64,000 nt of DNA from Parabacteroides massiliensis (GTDB taxonomy: Bacteria > Bacteroidota > Bacteroidia > Bacteroidales > Tannerellaceae). Below are positions 42,602 through 52,158 of this stretch, in pieces; position 1 is the first letter of the stretch; each line of letters starts with the position of its first letter. The position numbers and the translations under genes were made by a program. The notes under the pieces were generated by a model. It saw nothing but the letters and a program-made list of their open reading frames with translations. It searched no databases and was not told the origin of the DNA. The stretch is from positions 1,481,787 through 1,545,786 of the forward strand of contig NZ_LT700189.1 in the NCBI RefSeq assembly GCF_900155425.1. Direction: 5' to 3'.

Positions 42602-43342
42602 TTACTTCAATTCCCGAATCTTGATATTGCGGAACCAGATAGGATAACCATGATCCTGCAAACCGATATACCCTTCATGGGAAATGCCTTCCTGGAAACC
42701 CTGGAAATCCTTGAACTTGCTGTTAGCAACCATATCATCCCATTCTTTACTCCACAAGGTATACTGAACAACCTTTTTACCGTTCTGGGTATGCGTTACT
42801 TTGCCATCCTTTACTTTGATCACGATCGTATTCCATTCTCCGGCAGGTTTCACCGTCTTCGGATCGGCCGGGAGCATATCATACAAAGAACCGGCAAGGT
42901 GATTTGCCAACTTATTGTCGGTAGCATCCACATTATCCAAGACCTGCACTTCGGGAGCAGCATAATAGATCGGTTTGCCCGGAACTTCACGCACGTAATA
43001 GAAAATACCTGAATTTCCCATCTTACTGGTTTTCCAATCTACAGACAATTCAAAGTTCTTGAACTTCTTTTCCTTATACAGGATATCGCCTCCTGCACCA
43101 TGTCCAGGTTTCTTACCCGGAGCGGTAAAGACTTTCATCGCTTCATCTTCGATTACCCAGTTCGGAGCCATTTCGGTATTGTTGCATTGTCTCCAACCAG
43201 TAAAATCTTTCCCGTTAAACAACAAAGTCCACCCTTGTTTCTTCTCTTTTTCTGTCAGCGTATTATTCGCTTTCTGCGCAAAAGAAGGAACAGCTGCCAT
43301 AACTGCCAAAAGGACCACAAATGATTTAAATAAGTTTTTCAT
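42602..43342 (-). CDS. Exported DUF1080 protein (3-keto-disaccharide hydrolase type)
   Basis: Protein of 246 residues with signal peptide ending SFAQKA. The concanavalin-like fold of DUF1080 is clear from GWTLLFNGKDFTGWRQ at the start and DILYKEKKFKNFELSVDWK. GNSGIFYYVREVPGK and the ending EGYIGLQDHGYPIWFRNIKIREL complete it. Characterised relatives hydrolyse or bind 3-keto-glycosides; specificity here is unknown. It lies 8 bp after the LpxA-like gene on the same strand. Confidence 0.92.
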   Translation of the reverse strand: MKNLFKSFVVLLAVMAAVPSFAQKANNTLTEKEKKQGWTLLFNGKDFTGWRQCNNTEMAPNWVIEDEAMKVFTAPGKKPGHGAGGDILYKEKKFKNFELSVDWKTSKMGNSGIFYYVREVPGKPIYYAAPEVQVLDNVDATDNKLANHLAGSLYDMLPADPKTVKPAGEWNTIVIKVKDGKVTHTQNGKKVVQYTLWSKEWDDMVANSKFKDFQGFQEGISHEGYIGLQDHGYPIWFRNIKIRELK

Positions 43343-43350
43343 GTTACATT

Positions 43351-44118
43351 TTATTTGATGATTCCCAACTTTGAAGCATTGATAAAGTCAATAATATGCT
43401 GGATCTCGTCACTCATCGGCACCTGATCCTTAATCATCAGCAAGGCATCGAATATGCTGGCGTTACCTTGATAGATGATACGGTAAGCATGGCTGATATG
43501 TTTGATTATCTTTTCGCTCACACCTTCATGAGACAGGATAAAGGAGTTCACCCCGTAATAGGTCGTAGGTTCCAATGCTGCCACGATATAAGGAGGAATG
43601 TCCTTACGGAAACGGCAACCGGTCTGCGTCATCGACCAAGTTCCGACACGGCATCCCTGGCTCACCAATACGTTACCCCCGAAAATCACATAATCTTCAA
43701 TCATACAATTGCCGGAAATCTTGCTCCCGTATCCGAAGACGCTATGGTTACTGATATGCGTGTCGTGAGAAACATGAACTCCTTCATGAAGGAAATTTCC
43801 ATTGCCGATATATGTTTTACCGGCTGCGGTGGTCGCACGATTAATCACCACATTTTCACGGATCACATTGTCATCCCCGATTTCGACAATCGTATCGCCT
43901 CCTTTGTAATTAAAATCCTGCGGCTCAGCAGCGATAACGGCGCCATTGAAGACACAGTTTCTCTTTCCCATACGGGTTCCACTCATGATACTGGCGTAAG
44001 GCATGATCTCGCAGTCATCACCTATTTCCACATTCTTATCAATGTATGCAAACGGATGGACGGTTACGTTCGCTCCCAATTTCGCGCTTGCATCTACATA
44101 AGCTAACGGACTAATCAT
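43351..44118 (-). CDS. LpxA-like acyl-ACP-UDP-sugar O-acyltransferase
   Basis: Protein of 255 residues forming a left-handed parallel beta-helix of hexapeptide repeats (ISPLAYVDASAKLGANVTVHPFAYIDKNVEIGDDCEI). A C-terminal helical part (VSEKIIKHISHAYRIIYQG) resembles LpxA. The catalytic motif VHVSHDTHISNH keeps both His of E. coli LpxA (HIAHD). The segment near E. coli Gly173 reads SMTQTGCRFRKDIPPY instead, so the acyl-length ruler region differs. The classical lpxA of Bacteroidales sits beside lpxD and lpxC/fabZ, which are absent here, so this is probably a paralog. It begins 31 bp after an RND outer-membrane-factor gene and lies 8 bp before a DUF1080 gene. Confidence 0.8.
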   Translation of the reverse strand: MISPLAYVDASAKLGANVTVHPFAYIDKNVEIGDDCEIMPYASIMSGTRMGKRNCVFNGAVIAAEPQDFNYKGGDTIVEIGDDNVIRENVVINRATTAAGKTYIGNGNFLHEGVHVSHDTHISNHSVFGYGSKISGNCMIEDYVIFGGNVLVSQGCRVGTWSMTQTGCRFRKDIPPYIVAALEPTTYYGVNSFILSHEGVSEKIIKHISHAYRIIYQGNASIFDALLMIKDQVPMSDEIQHIIDFINASKLGIIK

Positions 44119-44149
44119 AATAATCTCTTTTTAAATTAACAATTGCTTT

Positions 44150-45541
44150 TTACTCTCTTCCGCCACCTATGGCGCTATACAAATTGATAACAGCTTGCAT
44201 ACGCTGAACATTGTCGGAAACTTCCGTCAACTGCGCACTGAGCAAGCTTTGCTGGGCAGAAAGAATTTCCAGATAAGTGGACTGTCCAGACTGGAACAAG
44301 GCATTGGTATAAGCAACCGCCTTTTCCAACTCTTCTATCTGGGCCTGATCCTGGACAAGCTTCCTATTAGTCGCATCATAGAGATGCAAAGCATTGCTCA
44401 CTTCCTTTCCCGCTTCCAGAATAGTCTGTTGGTATTTCATCTTGGCAATCTCTTCTTCTGCTTTTGATATCTTTAGATTAGCCACCAGCTTGCCATTGTT
44501 AAAGATAGGCTGTGCCAACGAAGCCAAAGCCTGGAACATAAATTGTCCCGGATTGGAAATCGTAATTCCAGACCCGTTCGTCCAACCGGCAGTCGCCGTA
44601 ATATTGAGCCCCGGATAAAAGGCGGCACGAGCCTTGTTGGTCGTATAATAAGCACTGGCCAATGTCATTTCAGCCACTTTCACATCCGGACGATTTTCCA
44701 ACAATTGCAAAGGGACACCGGCCATCAACTCTTCCGGCATTACCTGGTCTTCAAGCGTACTGCGATCGATATGTTGCGGAGCTTTCGCGAGCAATACGGA
44801 TAAAGAGTTCTCCACTTCGCGTACCTGGCGTTTCAGTTCGATCAACGAACCTGACACTTGATGGAACACGGCACGCATCTGGACAACAGCAGCTTCTGTT
44901 GTCATACCGGCGACCTTCATTGCCTCCATAACCCGTACGTTCTCTTTGTAGATATCCACCGTCTTGGAAGTAATCTCCACCTGGCGGTCCAACATCAACA
45001 AAGTGAAGTAGGCATTGGCGATCCCCCCGATCAGCTGCGAACGTATCGCTTGCTGTGTATACTGGCTCTGCCGGTAAGCTGCTTTCTGCCCACGGCTCGC
45101 ATTCAACAGCTTACCGAACAAATCCACTTCCCAACTGGCTACAGCCGGCAAGGTATAAGCCTTTGCGTAGTCAGAGTTGCCGATCGTCGTAGCGGAACCT
45201 TGGAGAGCTAAATTCAGCGAAGGAAGGAAAGACAGGCGGGCGGAAGTCAACAATAACTTAGCCTCCTCTACCCGCAGGATAGCGGCTTGCATATCCACAT
45301 TATTCGCCAACCCTTCTTCGATCAAGGCCTGCAATTTCGAATCACGGAAAACGTCCTTCCAAGGCAAATTTCCCATATTGGTTGTATCTGTTTCGACCAA
45401 CGTATCGGTCGCAGATACCGGATCACGATAGATGCCGGAAGTTTCGATCGTATCCGGACGGTCATATGCTTTATAAATGTGGCAACTGCTCAAAAGAACG
45501 GTTGCACACACCATATATATAATCTGTTTCTTCATTGTCAT
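44150..45541 (-). CDS. RND efflux outer-membrane factor (TolC/OprM/NodT family)
   Basis: Outer-membrane channel lipoprotein of 463 residues with lipobox LSSC at about residue 20. Two OEP repeats of helical coiled-coils are visible (DMQAAILRVEEAKLLLTSARLSFLPSLNL and the ENRPDVKVAEMTLASAYYTTNKARAAFYPGLNI half). The ENRPDVKVAE motif is diagnostic for the NodT/OprM group. It is the third gene of the adaptor-pump-channel operon. The channel ends of that operon start at 45541, 3 bp after the pump stop. Confidence 0.94.
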   Translation of the reverse strand: MTMKKQIIYMVCATVLLSSCHIYKAYDRPDTIETSGIYRDPVSATDTLVETDTTNMGNLPWKDVFRDSKLQALIEEGLANNVDMQAAILRVEEAKLLLTSARLSFLPSLNLALQGSATTIGNSDYAKAYTLPAVASWEVDLFGKLLNASRGQKAAYRQSQYTQQAIRSQLIGGIANAYFTLLMLDRQVEITSKTVDIYKENVRVMEAMKVAGMTTEAAVVQMRAVFHQVSGSLIELKRQVREVENSLSVLLAKAPQHIDRSTLEDQVMPEELMAGVPLQLLENRPDVKVAEMTLASAYYTTNKARAAFYPGLNITATAGWTNGSGITISNPGQFMFQALASLAQPIFNNGKLVANLKISKAEEEIAKMKYQQTILEAGKEVSNALHLYDATNRKLVQDQAQIEELEKAVAYTNALFQSGQSTYLEILSAQQSLLSAQLTEVSDNVQRMQAVINLYSAIGGGRE

Positions 45542-45544
45542 ATC

Positions 45545-48500
45545 TTATTTTGTTTTTGCGTACTGTTCTATTTCCGTATTCATATCGCTGTTATCCAAAT
45601 CTTCCCATTCGATAGGTTTGAATTTCTCCTGCAGGTATTGGAATACCACAAACAGGACCGGAACGATAAAGATTTGGAAAACCATACCGATGAACATACC
45701 TCCGATAGCGGCAGTACCCAAAGTACGGTTACCATGAGCTCCTACACCGAACGCAAACATCATAGGCAACAGACCGACAACCATAGCCAATGACGTCATC
45801 AGGATAGGACGCAAACGGGCGGCGGCACCTAAAACGGCAGCCCACGTGATACTCATACCCATACGGCGACGGTCAAGGGCAAACTCTACGATCAGGATAG
45901 CGTTCTTCGCCAACAGACCAACCAACATGATCAAGGCGATCTGCATATAGATATTGTTGGACATCGTTCCCAAGATCATCTTCAGAGCCGGGATATTGCC
46001 TAAAGCAGCCCAACCCTGTACGAACAAGAAGCTGCCCATCAAACCGAACGGAATGGAAAGCAATACGGCCAACGGCAGAATATAACTTTCATACTGGGCG
46101 CTCAGCAGCAAGTAAACAAACATGAAACAGAGCAGGAAGATCAAACCGGTCGTGCTGCCACTGGTTTCAGCCTCTTCACGAGCCATACCTCCCAACTCGT
46201 ATCCGAAGCCGGTCGGAAGCGTCGTGCCGGCAACTTCCTCGATCGCTTTCAAAGCCTGGCCGCTAGTGTAACCGTCTGCCGGGGCAACCATCACTTTGAT
46301 GGATGTATACATATTGAAACGGCTGATGATATCAGGGCCGTACACTTTCTTAATAGATACGAACTGCGAAATCGGAGCCATTTCATTTCCATTGCGGACT
46401 TTGATATTCTTCAACGATTCCAGATTGGTACGCAAAGCCGGATCAGCCTGGACCATCACACGGTACATCTTACCGAAACGGTTGAAGTTGGAGGCATACA
46501 GACCACCATAATATCCTTGCATGGTTGCCAGGATATCGCTCGGACTGATACCCACTTTCTTACAGGCTGCCGCATCGATATCAATCATATACTGCGGGAA
46601 GTTCGGGTTAAAAGTACTCTGCGCCGATTTGATTTCAGGACGGGCTGTCAAAGCTGCTGTATATTGCTTCGTCACGTCAAAGAATTTTTCCAGATCTCCA
46701 CCGGTCTTGTCTTGCATGTTCAACTCGATATCGCTGGATGCGGAATAACCCGGGATCATAGGCGGAGTAAAGAACAACACCTGCGCATCCTTCACAATCT
46801 TTTGCGCACGCATGAACAAACTGCCATACACGATATCCGAACTTTGCATCATGGAACGTTCTTCCCAATCTTTCAGCTTGATAATGAATGAACCGTAAGA
46901 AGATCCTTGACCACCGATAAAGCTGAAACCGATAACGGCCGTACGTGATTTGACCGCCGGATCGGCCGCGATCAGACTGTCTACCTTGTTCATCACTTCT
47001 ATCGTGCGTTCCTGGGATGTCCCCGGCGGCAACGTCACCGCCCCCATGATCGTACCGGTATCTTCATTCGGGACCATACCAGTCGGAGTGGCATTCATCA
47101 AAACAACGAGCAAGACGATACATCCGGCTACGATACCGAACGAGAGCCACTTTTTCTGAATAAAGAATACGACACGTTTTTTATAACTATTCAGCAAAGA
47201 GTCATAGGCGGCATTGAAAGAAGTGTGGAAACGGGAAACGAATGTCGATTTCTTCTCATGTCCTTCTGTGTGCGGCTTCAGGAACATCGCACACAGAGCC
47301 GGACTCAGCGTCAAGGCGTTCAATGCAGACAAACCGATCGCGATTGCCATCGTCAAACCGAACTGGCGATAGAAAGTACCGGCCGTACCACTCATGAAAC
47401 TTACCGGGATAAATACGGACATCATGACCAGCGTGATGGAGACGATAGCACCACCCAACTCGTTCATGGCATCGATAGAAGCCAGTTTTGCCGATTTATA
47501 TCCCTGATCCAGCTTGGCATGGACACCCTCGACAACCACAATCGCATCATCGACCACAATCGCAATGGCAAGCACCATAGCACAAAGGGTCAGCAAGTTC
47601 AAACTAAAGCCGATCAGCGACAGCATGAAGAACGTACCGACCAAAGCAACTGGAATCGCGATAGCCGGAATCAAAGTTGAACGTAAATCCTGCAAAAAGA
47701 TATACACAACGATAAATACCAAAAGGAAGGCTTCGATCAACGTTTTGAGCACTTCGTGAATAGAGGCATACAAGAAATCGTTGGCGTTCATACTGATATC
47801 TATCTTCAAGCCCGGAGGCAATACCTTTTCTGTTTCTTCCAGCAGGTCCTGGATATTATTGATGGTTTCCGTCGCATTGGTTCCTGCCATCTGATAAACG
47901 ATACAGGTTACAGCATTATGACCGTTTACTTTATTGACAAAGCTATAAGTCAGACGTCCTAATTCGATATTGGCAATATCTTTCATACGGAGAACTTCTC
48001 CATCCGGCAAGGCTTTTACAACCATGTCTTCGAATTCGTTTACCTCCTGCAAACGCCCCTTATAACGAATCGTATACTGGAAACTCTGATTTCCTTGTTC
48101 TCCGAACGAACCCGGAGCGGCTTCCACGTTCTGCTCGGCCAAGACACCTGCGACGTCATTCGGAACCAGTTTATACTGTGCCATCACATCCGGCTTCAAC
48201 CAGATACGCATGGAATAGTCGGTTCCTAACACATTCGCATCCCCCACACCGGGTACACGCTGTACTTCCGGGATCAAGTTGATCTTGGCATAGTTCTCGA
48301 TAAATCGCTGGTCGTAACGGTCATCGGCATCATAGAGTGAGAATACGACCAACATGGAGTTCTGACGCTTCTGAGTCGTCACACCGATCTTGGTTACTTC
48401 GGCAGGCAGCAAACCTTGCGCCATAGAAACACGGTTCTGCACGTTTACGGCAGCCATATCGGGATCGGTTCCTTGCTTAAAATAAATGGAAATATCGGCA

Positions 48501-48763
48501 GATCCGTTGTTGGATGCATTAGAGGTCATGTACATCATGTTCTCCACACCGTTGATCTGGTCTTCCAACGGCGCAATCACACTATTCAATACTGTTTGCG
48601 CGTTTGCACCCGTATAAGTAGCTCTCACCGAAACGGTCGGAGGGGCGATATCCGGATATTGGGTAATAGGCAAAGACAGCAAGCCTAATATACCCAGTAT
48701 GACAATCAAGATGGAGATCACCGTTGAAAGCACCGGGCGGTTTATAAATCTATCTAATTTCAT
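45545..48763 (-). CDS. RND efflux pump, HAE1/AcrB type
   Basis: Inner-membrane proton/drug antiporter of 1072 residues with twelve membrane helices and two large periplasmic loops. N-terminus RPVLSTVISILIVILGILGLLSLPITQYPDIAPPTVSV is typical of AcrB. The proton-relay helix contains AMVLAIAIVVDDAIVVVEGV (paired Asp). Second-half motifs include LLAKNAILIVEFA and AARLRPILMTSLAMVVGLLPMMF. The last 20 residues are hydrophilic. It is flanked by its adaptor and channel genes, so the tripartite set is complete. Substrates are probably detergents, bile acids or drugs, by family only. Confidence 0.96.
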   Translation of the reverse strand: MKLDRFINRPVLSTVISILIVILGILGLLSLPITQYPDIAPPTVSVRATYTGANAQTVLNSVIAPLEDQINGVENMMYMTSNASNNGSADISIYFKQGTDPDMAAVNVQNRVSMAQGLLPAEVTKIGVTTQKRQNSMLVVFSLYDADDRYDQRFIENYAKINLIPEVQRVPGVGDANVLGTDYSMRIWLKPDVMAQYKLVPNDVAGVLAEQNVEAAPGSFGEQGNQSFQYTIRYKGRLQEVNEFEDMVVKALPDGEVLRMKDIANIELGRLTYSFVNKVNGHNAVTCIVYQMAGTNATETINNIQDLLEETEKVLPPGLKIDISMNANDFLYASIHEVLKTLIEAFLLVFIVVYIFLQDLRSTLIPAIAIPVALVGTFFMLSLIGFSLNLLTLCAMVLAIAIVVDDAIVVVEGVHAKLDQGYKSAKLASIDAMNELGGAIVSITLVMMSVFIPVSFMSGTAGTFYRQFGLTMAIAIGLSALNALTLSPALCAMFLKPHTEGHEKKSTFVSRFHTSFNAAYDSLLNSYKKRVVFFIQKKWLSFGIVAGCIVLLVVLMNATPTGMVPNEDTGTIMGAVTLPPGTSQERTIEVMNKVDSLIAADPAVKSRTAVIGFSFIGGQGSSYGSFIIKLKDWEERSMMQSSDIVYGSLFMRAQKIVKDAQVLFFTPPMIPGYSASSDIELNMQDKTGGDLEKFFDVTKQYTAALTARPEIKSAQSTFNPNFPQYMIDIDAAACKKVGISPSDILATMQGYYGGLYASNFNRFGKMYRVMVQADPALRTNLESLKNIKVRNGNEMAPISQFVSIKKVYGPDIISRFNMYTSIKVMVAPADGYTSGQALKAIEEVAGTTLPTGFGYELGGMAREEAETSGSTTGLIFLLCFMFVYLLLSAQYESYILPLAVLLSIPFGLMGSFLFVQGWAALGNIPALKMILGTMSNNIYMQIALIMLVGLLAKNAILIVEFALDRRRMGMSITWAAVLGAAARLRPILMTSLAMVVGLLPMMFAFGVGAHGNRTLGTAAIGGMFIGMVFQIFIVPVLFVVFQYLQEKFKPIEWEDLDNSDMNTEIEQYAKTK

Positions 48764-48796
48764 ATTTTATCTTTGTTAATGAACAAATGGAAGTTA

Positions 48797-50014
48797 TTAA
48801 TTAAAAGCGGTTTTCAGATTACCTTCGTTCTGATCTTTCAAAGCTTGATCATATTTCGCTTTCTGTTGTTCCGGGGTGATCGGCTCGATAACCTGGCCGT
48901 CACGGAGGTTCTGTACGCCTTCAATCACAATTTTGTCGCCGGATTTCAAACCGTTTGTCACCAGATAATTCTTTCCGTCATCCAGATTGGAAATCTGAAT
49001 CTCCGTATTTTTCACGGAATTATCCGCCTGCAAAACGAAAACAAACTTCTTATCCTGAATTTCGACAGTAGCAGACTGAGGGACAATAATGATTCCATCC
49101 ATCGTGTACGGGAATACAATACTGCCTGTACCACCGCTTCTCAGAATATTTTTGTCATTCGGAAAAACAGCACGCATGCTGACAGACCCGGTCGACTGGT
49201 CGATTACGCCACTAACGGCATCGATCTTTCCTTCCGACTGATAGGTAGTGCCGTCAGACAACTGCAAACGGACTGCCGGCATCTTTTCCAACTGTTCCTT
49301 CAAAGTGCCTCCGGCTCTTGTCAGGCGCAACAACTCTTTCTCCGTCATAGAGAAATAGACATACACGTCATTGATTTCAGATACGGTTGTCAACGGTTGT
49401 GATACAGAAGGGCTGACCAAACTTCCGATACGGTATGGAAATGTACCGACAACACCGTTCGACGGGCTTGTCACCGTACAGAAAGACAGATTCTGATTCG
49501 CACTTACCAAAGAAGCCTCCGCTTGTGCCAAACTTGCCTTGGCAGACATAAGTTGATTGATTGCTGTCTGGTACTCAAAATCACTGATAATCTTCTGATC
49601 GTACAAAGCTTTTTTGTTTTTTTCGGTTAACGTCAGAGTTGCAACATTGGCTTTTGCCATCTCGACTGCCGCTTTCGCCTGTCCCACCACTGCTGCATAC
49701 TGGGTAGGATCAATCTGGAACAAAGCCTGCCCTTTACGTACAGTTGCTCCTTCATCCACACATAACTTAACAATAAAACCTGAAACCTGAGGACGCACCT
49801 CGATATCCTGCGTTCCTCTGATCGTAGCAGGATAGGACGTTGACAGATCGCTCGTTGTCGAATTGACAGTAAGAACAGTAAATTCATTATCTCCTAACTT
49901 CATACCGCTTTGGCTGTTTCCACAAGCAGTCAATAAAGATACCCCTACTGCAAACAATGCTATTTGCCTTAATTGGGTAATAGTAGTTCTCAACATTTGT
50001 TTATTCATATTCAT
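48797..50014 (-). CDS. RND efflux periplasmic adaptor (membrane-fusion protein)
   Basis: Lipoprotein of 405 residues with lipobox LTAC. The lipoyl/barrel-sandwich domain (RPQVSGFIVKLCVDEGATVRKGQALFQID) is followed by a coiled-coil hairpin, with residues about 90-165 rich in Ala, Lys and Glu. A beta-barrel domain and a C-terminal MPD domain (VPQSATVEIQDKKFVFVLQ) close it. ATG at 50014 is used; a second ATG six bases later is equally likely. The leader of the operon contains a 32-codon frame that overlaps this start (see 50001-50099). Confidence 0.94.
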   Translation of the reverse strand: MNMNKQMLRTTITQLRQIALFAVGVSLLTACGNSQSGMKLGDNEFTVLTVNSTTSDLSTSYPATIRGTQDIEVRPQVSGFIVKLCVDEGATVRKGQALFQIDPTQYAAVVGQAKAAVEMAKANVATLTLTEKNKKALYDQKIISDFEYQTAINQLMSAKASLAQAEASLVSANQNLSFCTVTSPSNGVVGTFPYRIGSLVSPSVSQPLTTVSEINDVYVYFSMTEKELLRLTRAGGTLKEQLEKMPAVRLQLSDGTTYQSEGKIDAVSGVIDQSTGSVSMRAVFPNDKNILRSGGTGSIVFPYTMDGIIIVPQSATVEIQDKKFVFVLQADNSVKNTEIQISNLDDGKNYLVTNGLKSGDKIVIEGVQNLRDGQVIEPITPEQQKAKYDQALKDQNEGNLKTAFN

Positions 50015-50099
50015 TATTTATATATATTCTATCTATTTCTTTTTTAGTCATTAGCAAGGCCGTTAAAGACATTGCAGCAGGTGAGATCCACTGCGCCAT
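50001..50099 (-). CDS. Possible 32-residue leader peptide of the RND operon
   Basis: A minus-strand ATG at 50099 opens 32 codons (MAQWISPAAMSLTALLMTKK...) that end at TAA 50003-50001, past the start of the adaptor at 50014. The reading frame is different from the adaptor. It falls inside the predicted 5' leader. Its composition is protein-like but no family is recognised; chance is possible. Confidence 0.25.
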   Translation of the reverse strand: MAQWISPAAMSLTALLMTKKEIDRIYINNEYE

Positions 50100-50166
50100 A
50101 GTAAATATTCCATAACGATGCTGTTCAAAATTTATGGGTTCGTAGCCTATTCCTCATAAAAGAGTA

Positions 50167-50174
50167 CAAATGTA
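50167..50174 (-). promoter_or_regulatory. -7 element of the RND efflux operon
   Basis: Minus-strand TACATTTG matches TAnnTTTG, 152 bp before the adaptor start, giving a leader of about 145 bases. Confidence 0.45.
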
Positions 50175-50310
50175 GAATCTTTTTATTGTTCTTTTCTCGT
50201 TTATACAATCTTTTTATACTAAAAAATTGTTTATACAGACCGATCTATCTGACTGAACATGACAGAAAAAACACTCGAAACATACTTTTTTAAACAAAAA
50301 TTTGTTTATT

Positions 50311-50341
50311 CAATAATTTATTCTAATTTTACGGCTTATAT
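50311..50341 (+). promoter_or_regulatory. Promoter of the 212-residue membrane protein
   Basis: TTTG at 50311-50314, 19 bp spacer, TAATTTTA at 50334-50341 (last base departs from consensus). The start codon is 20 bp downstream. Confidence 0.4.
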
Positions 50342-50361
50342 AACCTAAATAATCAATTCAT

Positions 50362-51000
50362 ATGGAACCAAAGTTTATGATATCGGAAGTGTTCAGCACT
50401 TCTTGGAAGTACACAAAATCTCAGATTTGGGTACTGGTAGGACTGTATATCGGATTTGTCATCTTGTCAATGATTGTCTCCTTGTTCGGTATGCCGGCGC
50501 AAGGTTCGATTACCGGACAAGTCATTGTCAATATAGTCAGCCTGCTCATTTCATGCGCTTTCATGCTTGGGTATATCAAGAATTTGTTCCAGACTCTTGA
50601 CGGAGAAGAACCTCAATTTTCTGCTTATGGACAACAATCCCGCAAAATAATCACGTATTTCATTACATGCATTTTGTTCGGTATCATAGTCTGCATCGGC
50701 TTGGCGTTTCTAATCATTCCAGGCATCTATCTATATCTCCGCTTGCAATTTTTCTCAGCTCTCATCGTTGAAGAAGATTGCGGGATTATCGAATCCTTGC
50801 AAAAAAGCTGGGAGTTGACGCGAGGACAAACCATGCCTCTACTCCTTTTGGCATTGGTCATGATCGGCATCATGATTATCGGCTGTATACTGTTCCTCGT
50901 CGGAGTTTTCGTGGCAGTCCCTCTTATCTACATGATGCAGTGCTACACGTTCAGAAAATTAAATACAATTTCTAAAGAGGAAGTACAACAACTACAATAA
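50362..51000 (+). CDS. Multi-pass membrane protein of unknown function
   Basis: Protein of 212 residues, mostly hydrophobic, with about five to six membrane segments: WVLVGLYIGFVILSMIVSLFG, VIVNIVSLLISCAFMLGYI, ITYFITCILFGIIVCIGLAFLIIPGIYLYLR and MPLLLLALVMIGIMIIGCILFLVGVFVAVPLIYMM. The LIIPGIYLYLRLQFFSALIVEEDCGIIESLQKSWELTRG segment is shared with glycerophosphoryl-diester-phosphodiesterase-type membrane domains and DUF975-like proteins. Those are often of unknown role. A terminator-like hairpin follows. Function not assigned. Confidence 0.7.
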   Translation: MEPKFMISEVFSTSWKYTKSQIWVLVGLYIGFVILSMIVSLFGMPAQGSITGQVIVNIVSLLISCAFMLGYIKNLFQTLDGEEPQFSAYGQQSRKIITYFITCILFGIIVCIGLAFLIIPGIYLYLRLQFFSALIVEEDCGIIESLQKSWELTRGQTMPLLLLALVMIGIMIIGCILFLVGVFVAVPLIYMMQCYTFRKLNTISKEEVQQLQ

Positions 51001-51021
51001 ATTAAATAAATAAAACAGACA

Positions 51022-51054
51022 ACAGCCCGCAAAAATAAAAATTCTGCGGGCTGT
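51022..51054 (+). terminator. Hairpin after the membrane protein gene
   Basis: 10-bp stem ACAGCCCGCA (51022-51031) / TGCGGGCTGT (51045-51054) with a 13-base A-rich loop and no downstream T-run. It lies 16 bp before the LacI-type gene. Confidence 0.6.
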
Positions 51055-51069
51055 ATAGCTTTCCAACCT

Positions 51070-52125
51070 ATGGGAAAAACATATAGAATCAAAGACATTG
51101 CAGAGATGTCCGGCGTTTCGACTGGAACTGTCGACCGCATATTACACAATCGTGGTAAAGTATCCGAGGAGGCACAGAAAAAAGTAGAAAAAGTTTTAAA
51201 AGAAATAGACTATCACCCGAATCTGATAGCTCGTTCCCTTGCACTAAAAAAGAACTATCATTTCATCACACTAATTCCTTCTTTTGCAAAAGGCGAATAT
51301 TGGGATAAGCTTTGCGAAGGAATAGACAAAGCTGAACAGGAACTTTTCAGCTACAACGTAGAAGTCGAACGCATATGTTTCAACCAATACGACAAAAGTA
51401 GCTTCGATGAGCTCATTCCCCGGATTGAAGCAACCAATTGCCAAGGGGTTGTAATCGCAACACAATTCCACGACAGCGTCATCAAGCTGACATCCCGACT
51501 GGATCAGTTACAGATACCTTACGTTCTGATAGACGCCTTTATTGAAAACACCAATTGCGTGGCCTATTACGGAACTAACTCGTACGATTCCGGATATATT
51601 GCCGGACGACTGTTATACGAACAAATCAACCCGGCCGAAGACATTGCAATTTTCCGTTTTTTCCGCAAAGGGGAAATGCAAATAACCCAGGTCATGAAGC
51701 GGGAAGAAGGCTTCAGAACTTATCTGACCGAGAAAAACTACGACGGACGCATCTATTCCATTCATTTGCATGCAGACGAACCGGAAAAGAACAATAATAT
51801 CCTGAATGCTTTTCTGGAAGAACATAAGGAGGTGAGCGCCGGTATCATATTCAATTCCCGTGCCCATTTACTTGGAAAATACTTCCGCGACAAAGGAGAG
51901 AGATTCAGGTTGATCGGCTATGATGTGATTGACCCGAATATCACTTATCTGAATAACGGCTCCATCACCCATCTGATCGCCCAACGGCCGGAAGTACAGG
52001 GTTTCAATTGCATACGGGCATTGTTCCGTCATCTGGTCCTCAAGGAAAAGGTCGAACAGATCAATTATATGCCGATCGATATTCTAATGAAAGAGAATAT
52101 CAAATACTATAACAATTATATTTGA
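51070..52125 (+). CDS. LacI-family transcriptional regulator
   Basis: Protein of 351 residues. N-terminal LacI HTH: IKDIAEMSGVSTGTVDRILHNRGKVSEEAQKKV, with a hinge near VEKVLKEIDYHPNLIARSLALKK. The rest is a periplasmic-binding-protein-like sensor domain (ITLIPSFAKGEYWDKLCEGIDKAEQEL, GVVIATQFHD). It precedes the oxidoreductase and mannonate dehydratase genes, so the effector is probably a hexuronate or an intermediate of that pathway. A palindromic site with the LacI-type central CG lies 70 bp downstream of its stop, between the promoter and the start of the next gene. Confidence 0.93.
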   Translation: MGKTYRIKDIAEMSGVSTGTVDRILHNRGKVSEEAQKKVEKVLKEIDYHPNLIARSLALKKNYHFITLIPSFAKGEYWDKLCEGIDKAEQELFSYNVEVERICFNQYDKSSFDELIPRIEATNCQGVVIATQFHDSVIKLTSRLDQLQIPYVLIDAFIENTNCVAYYGTNSYDSGYIAGRLLYEQINPAEDIAIFRFFRKGEMQITQVMKREEGFRTYLTEKNYDGRIYSIHLHADEPEKNNNILNAFLEEHKEVSAGIIFNSRAHLLGKYFRDKGERFRLIGYDVIDPNITYLNNGSITHLIAQRPEVQGFNCIRALFRHLVLKEKVEQINYMPIDILMKENIKYYNNYI

Positions 52126-52158
52126 AAACATAAAAAGATATTTTTTCCCGATTTTCTT

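Noticed and set aside
45545-48763. Heavy-metal RND pump (CusA-type)
   Set aside because: The sequence matches the HAE1/AcrB type, and no Met-rich metal pathway is evident; a drug or bile-acid pump is favoured.
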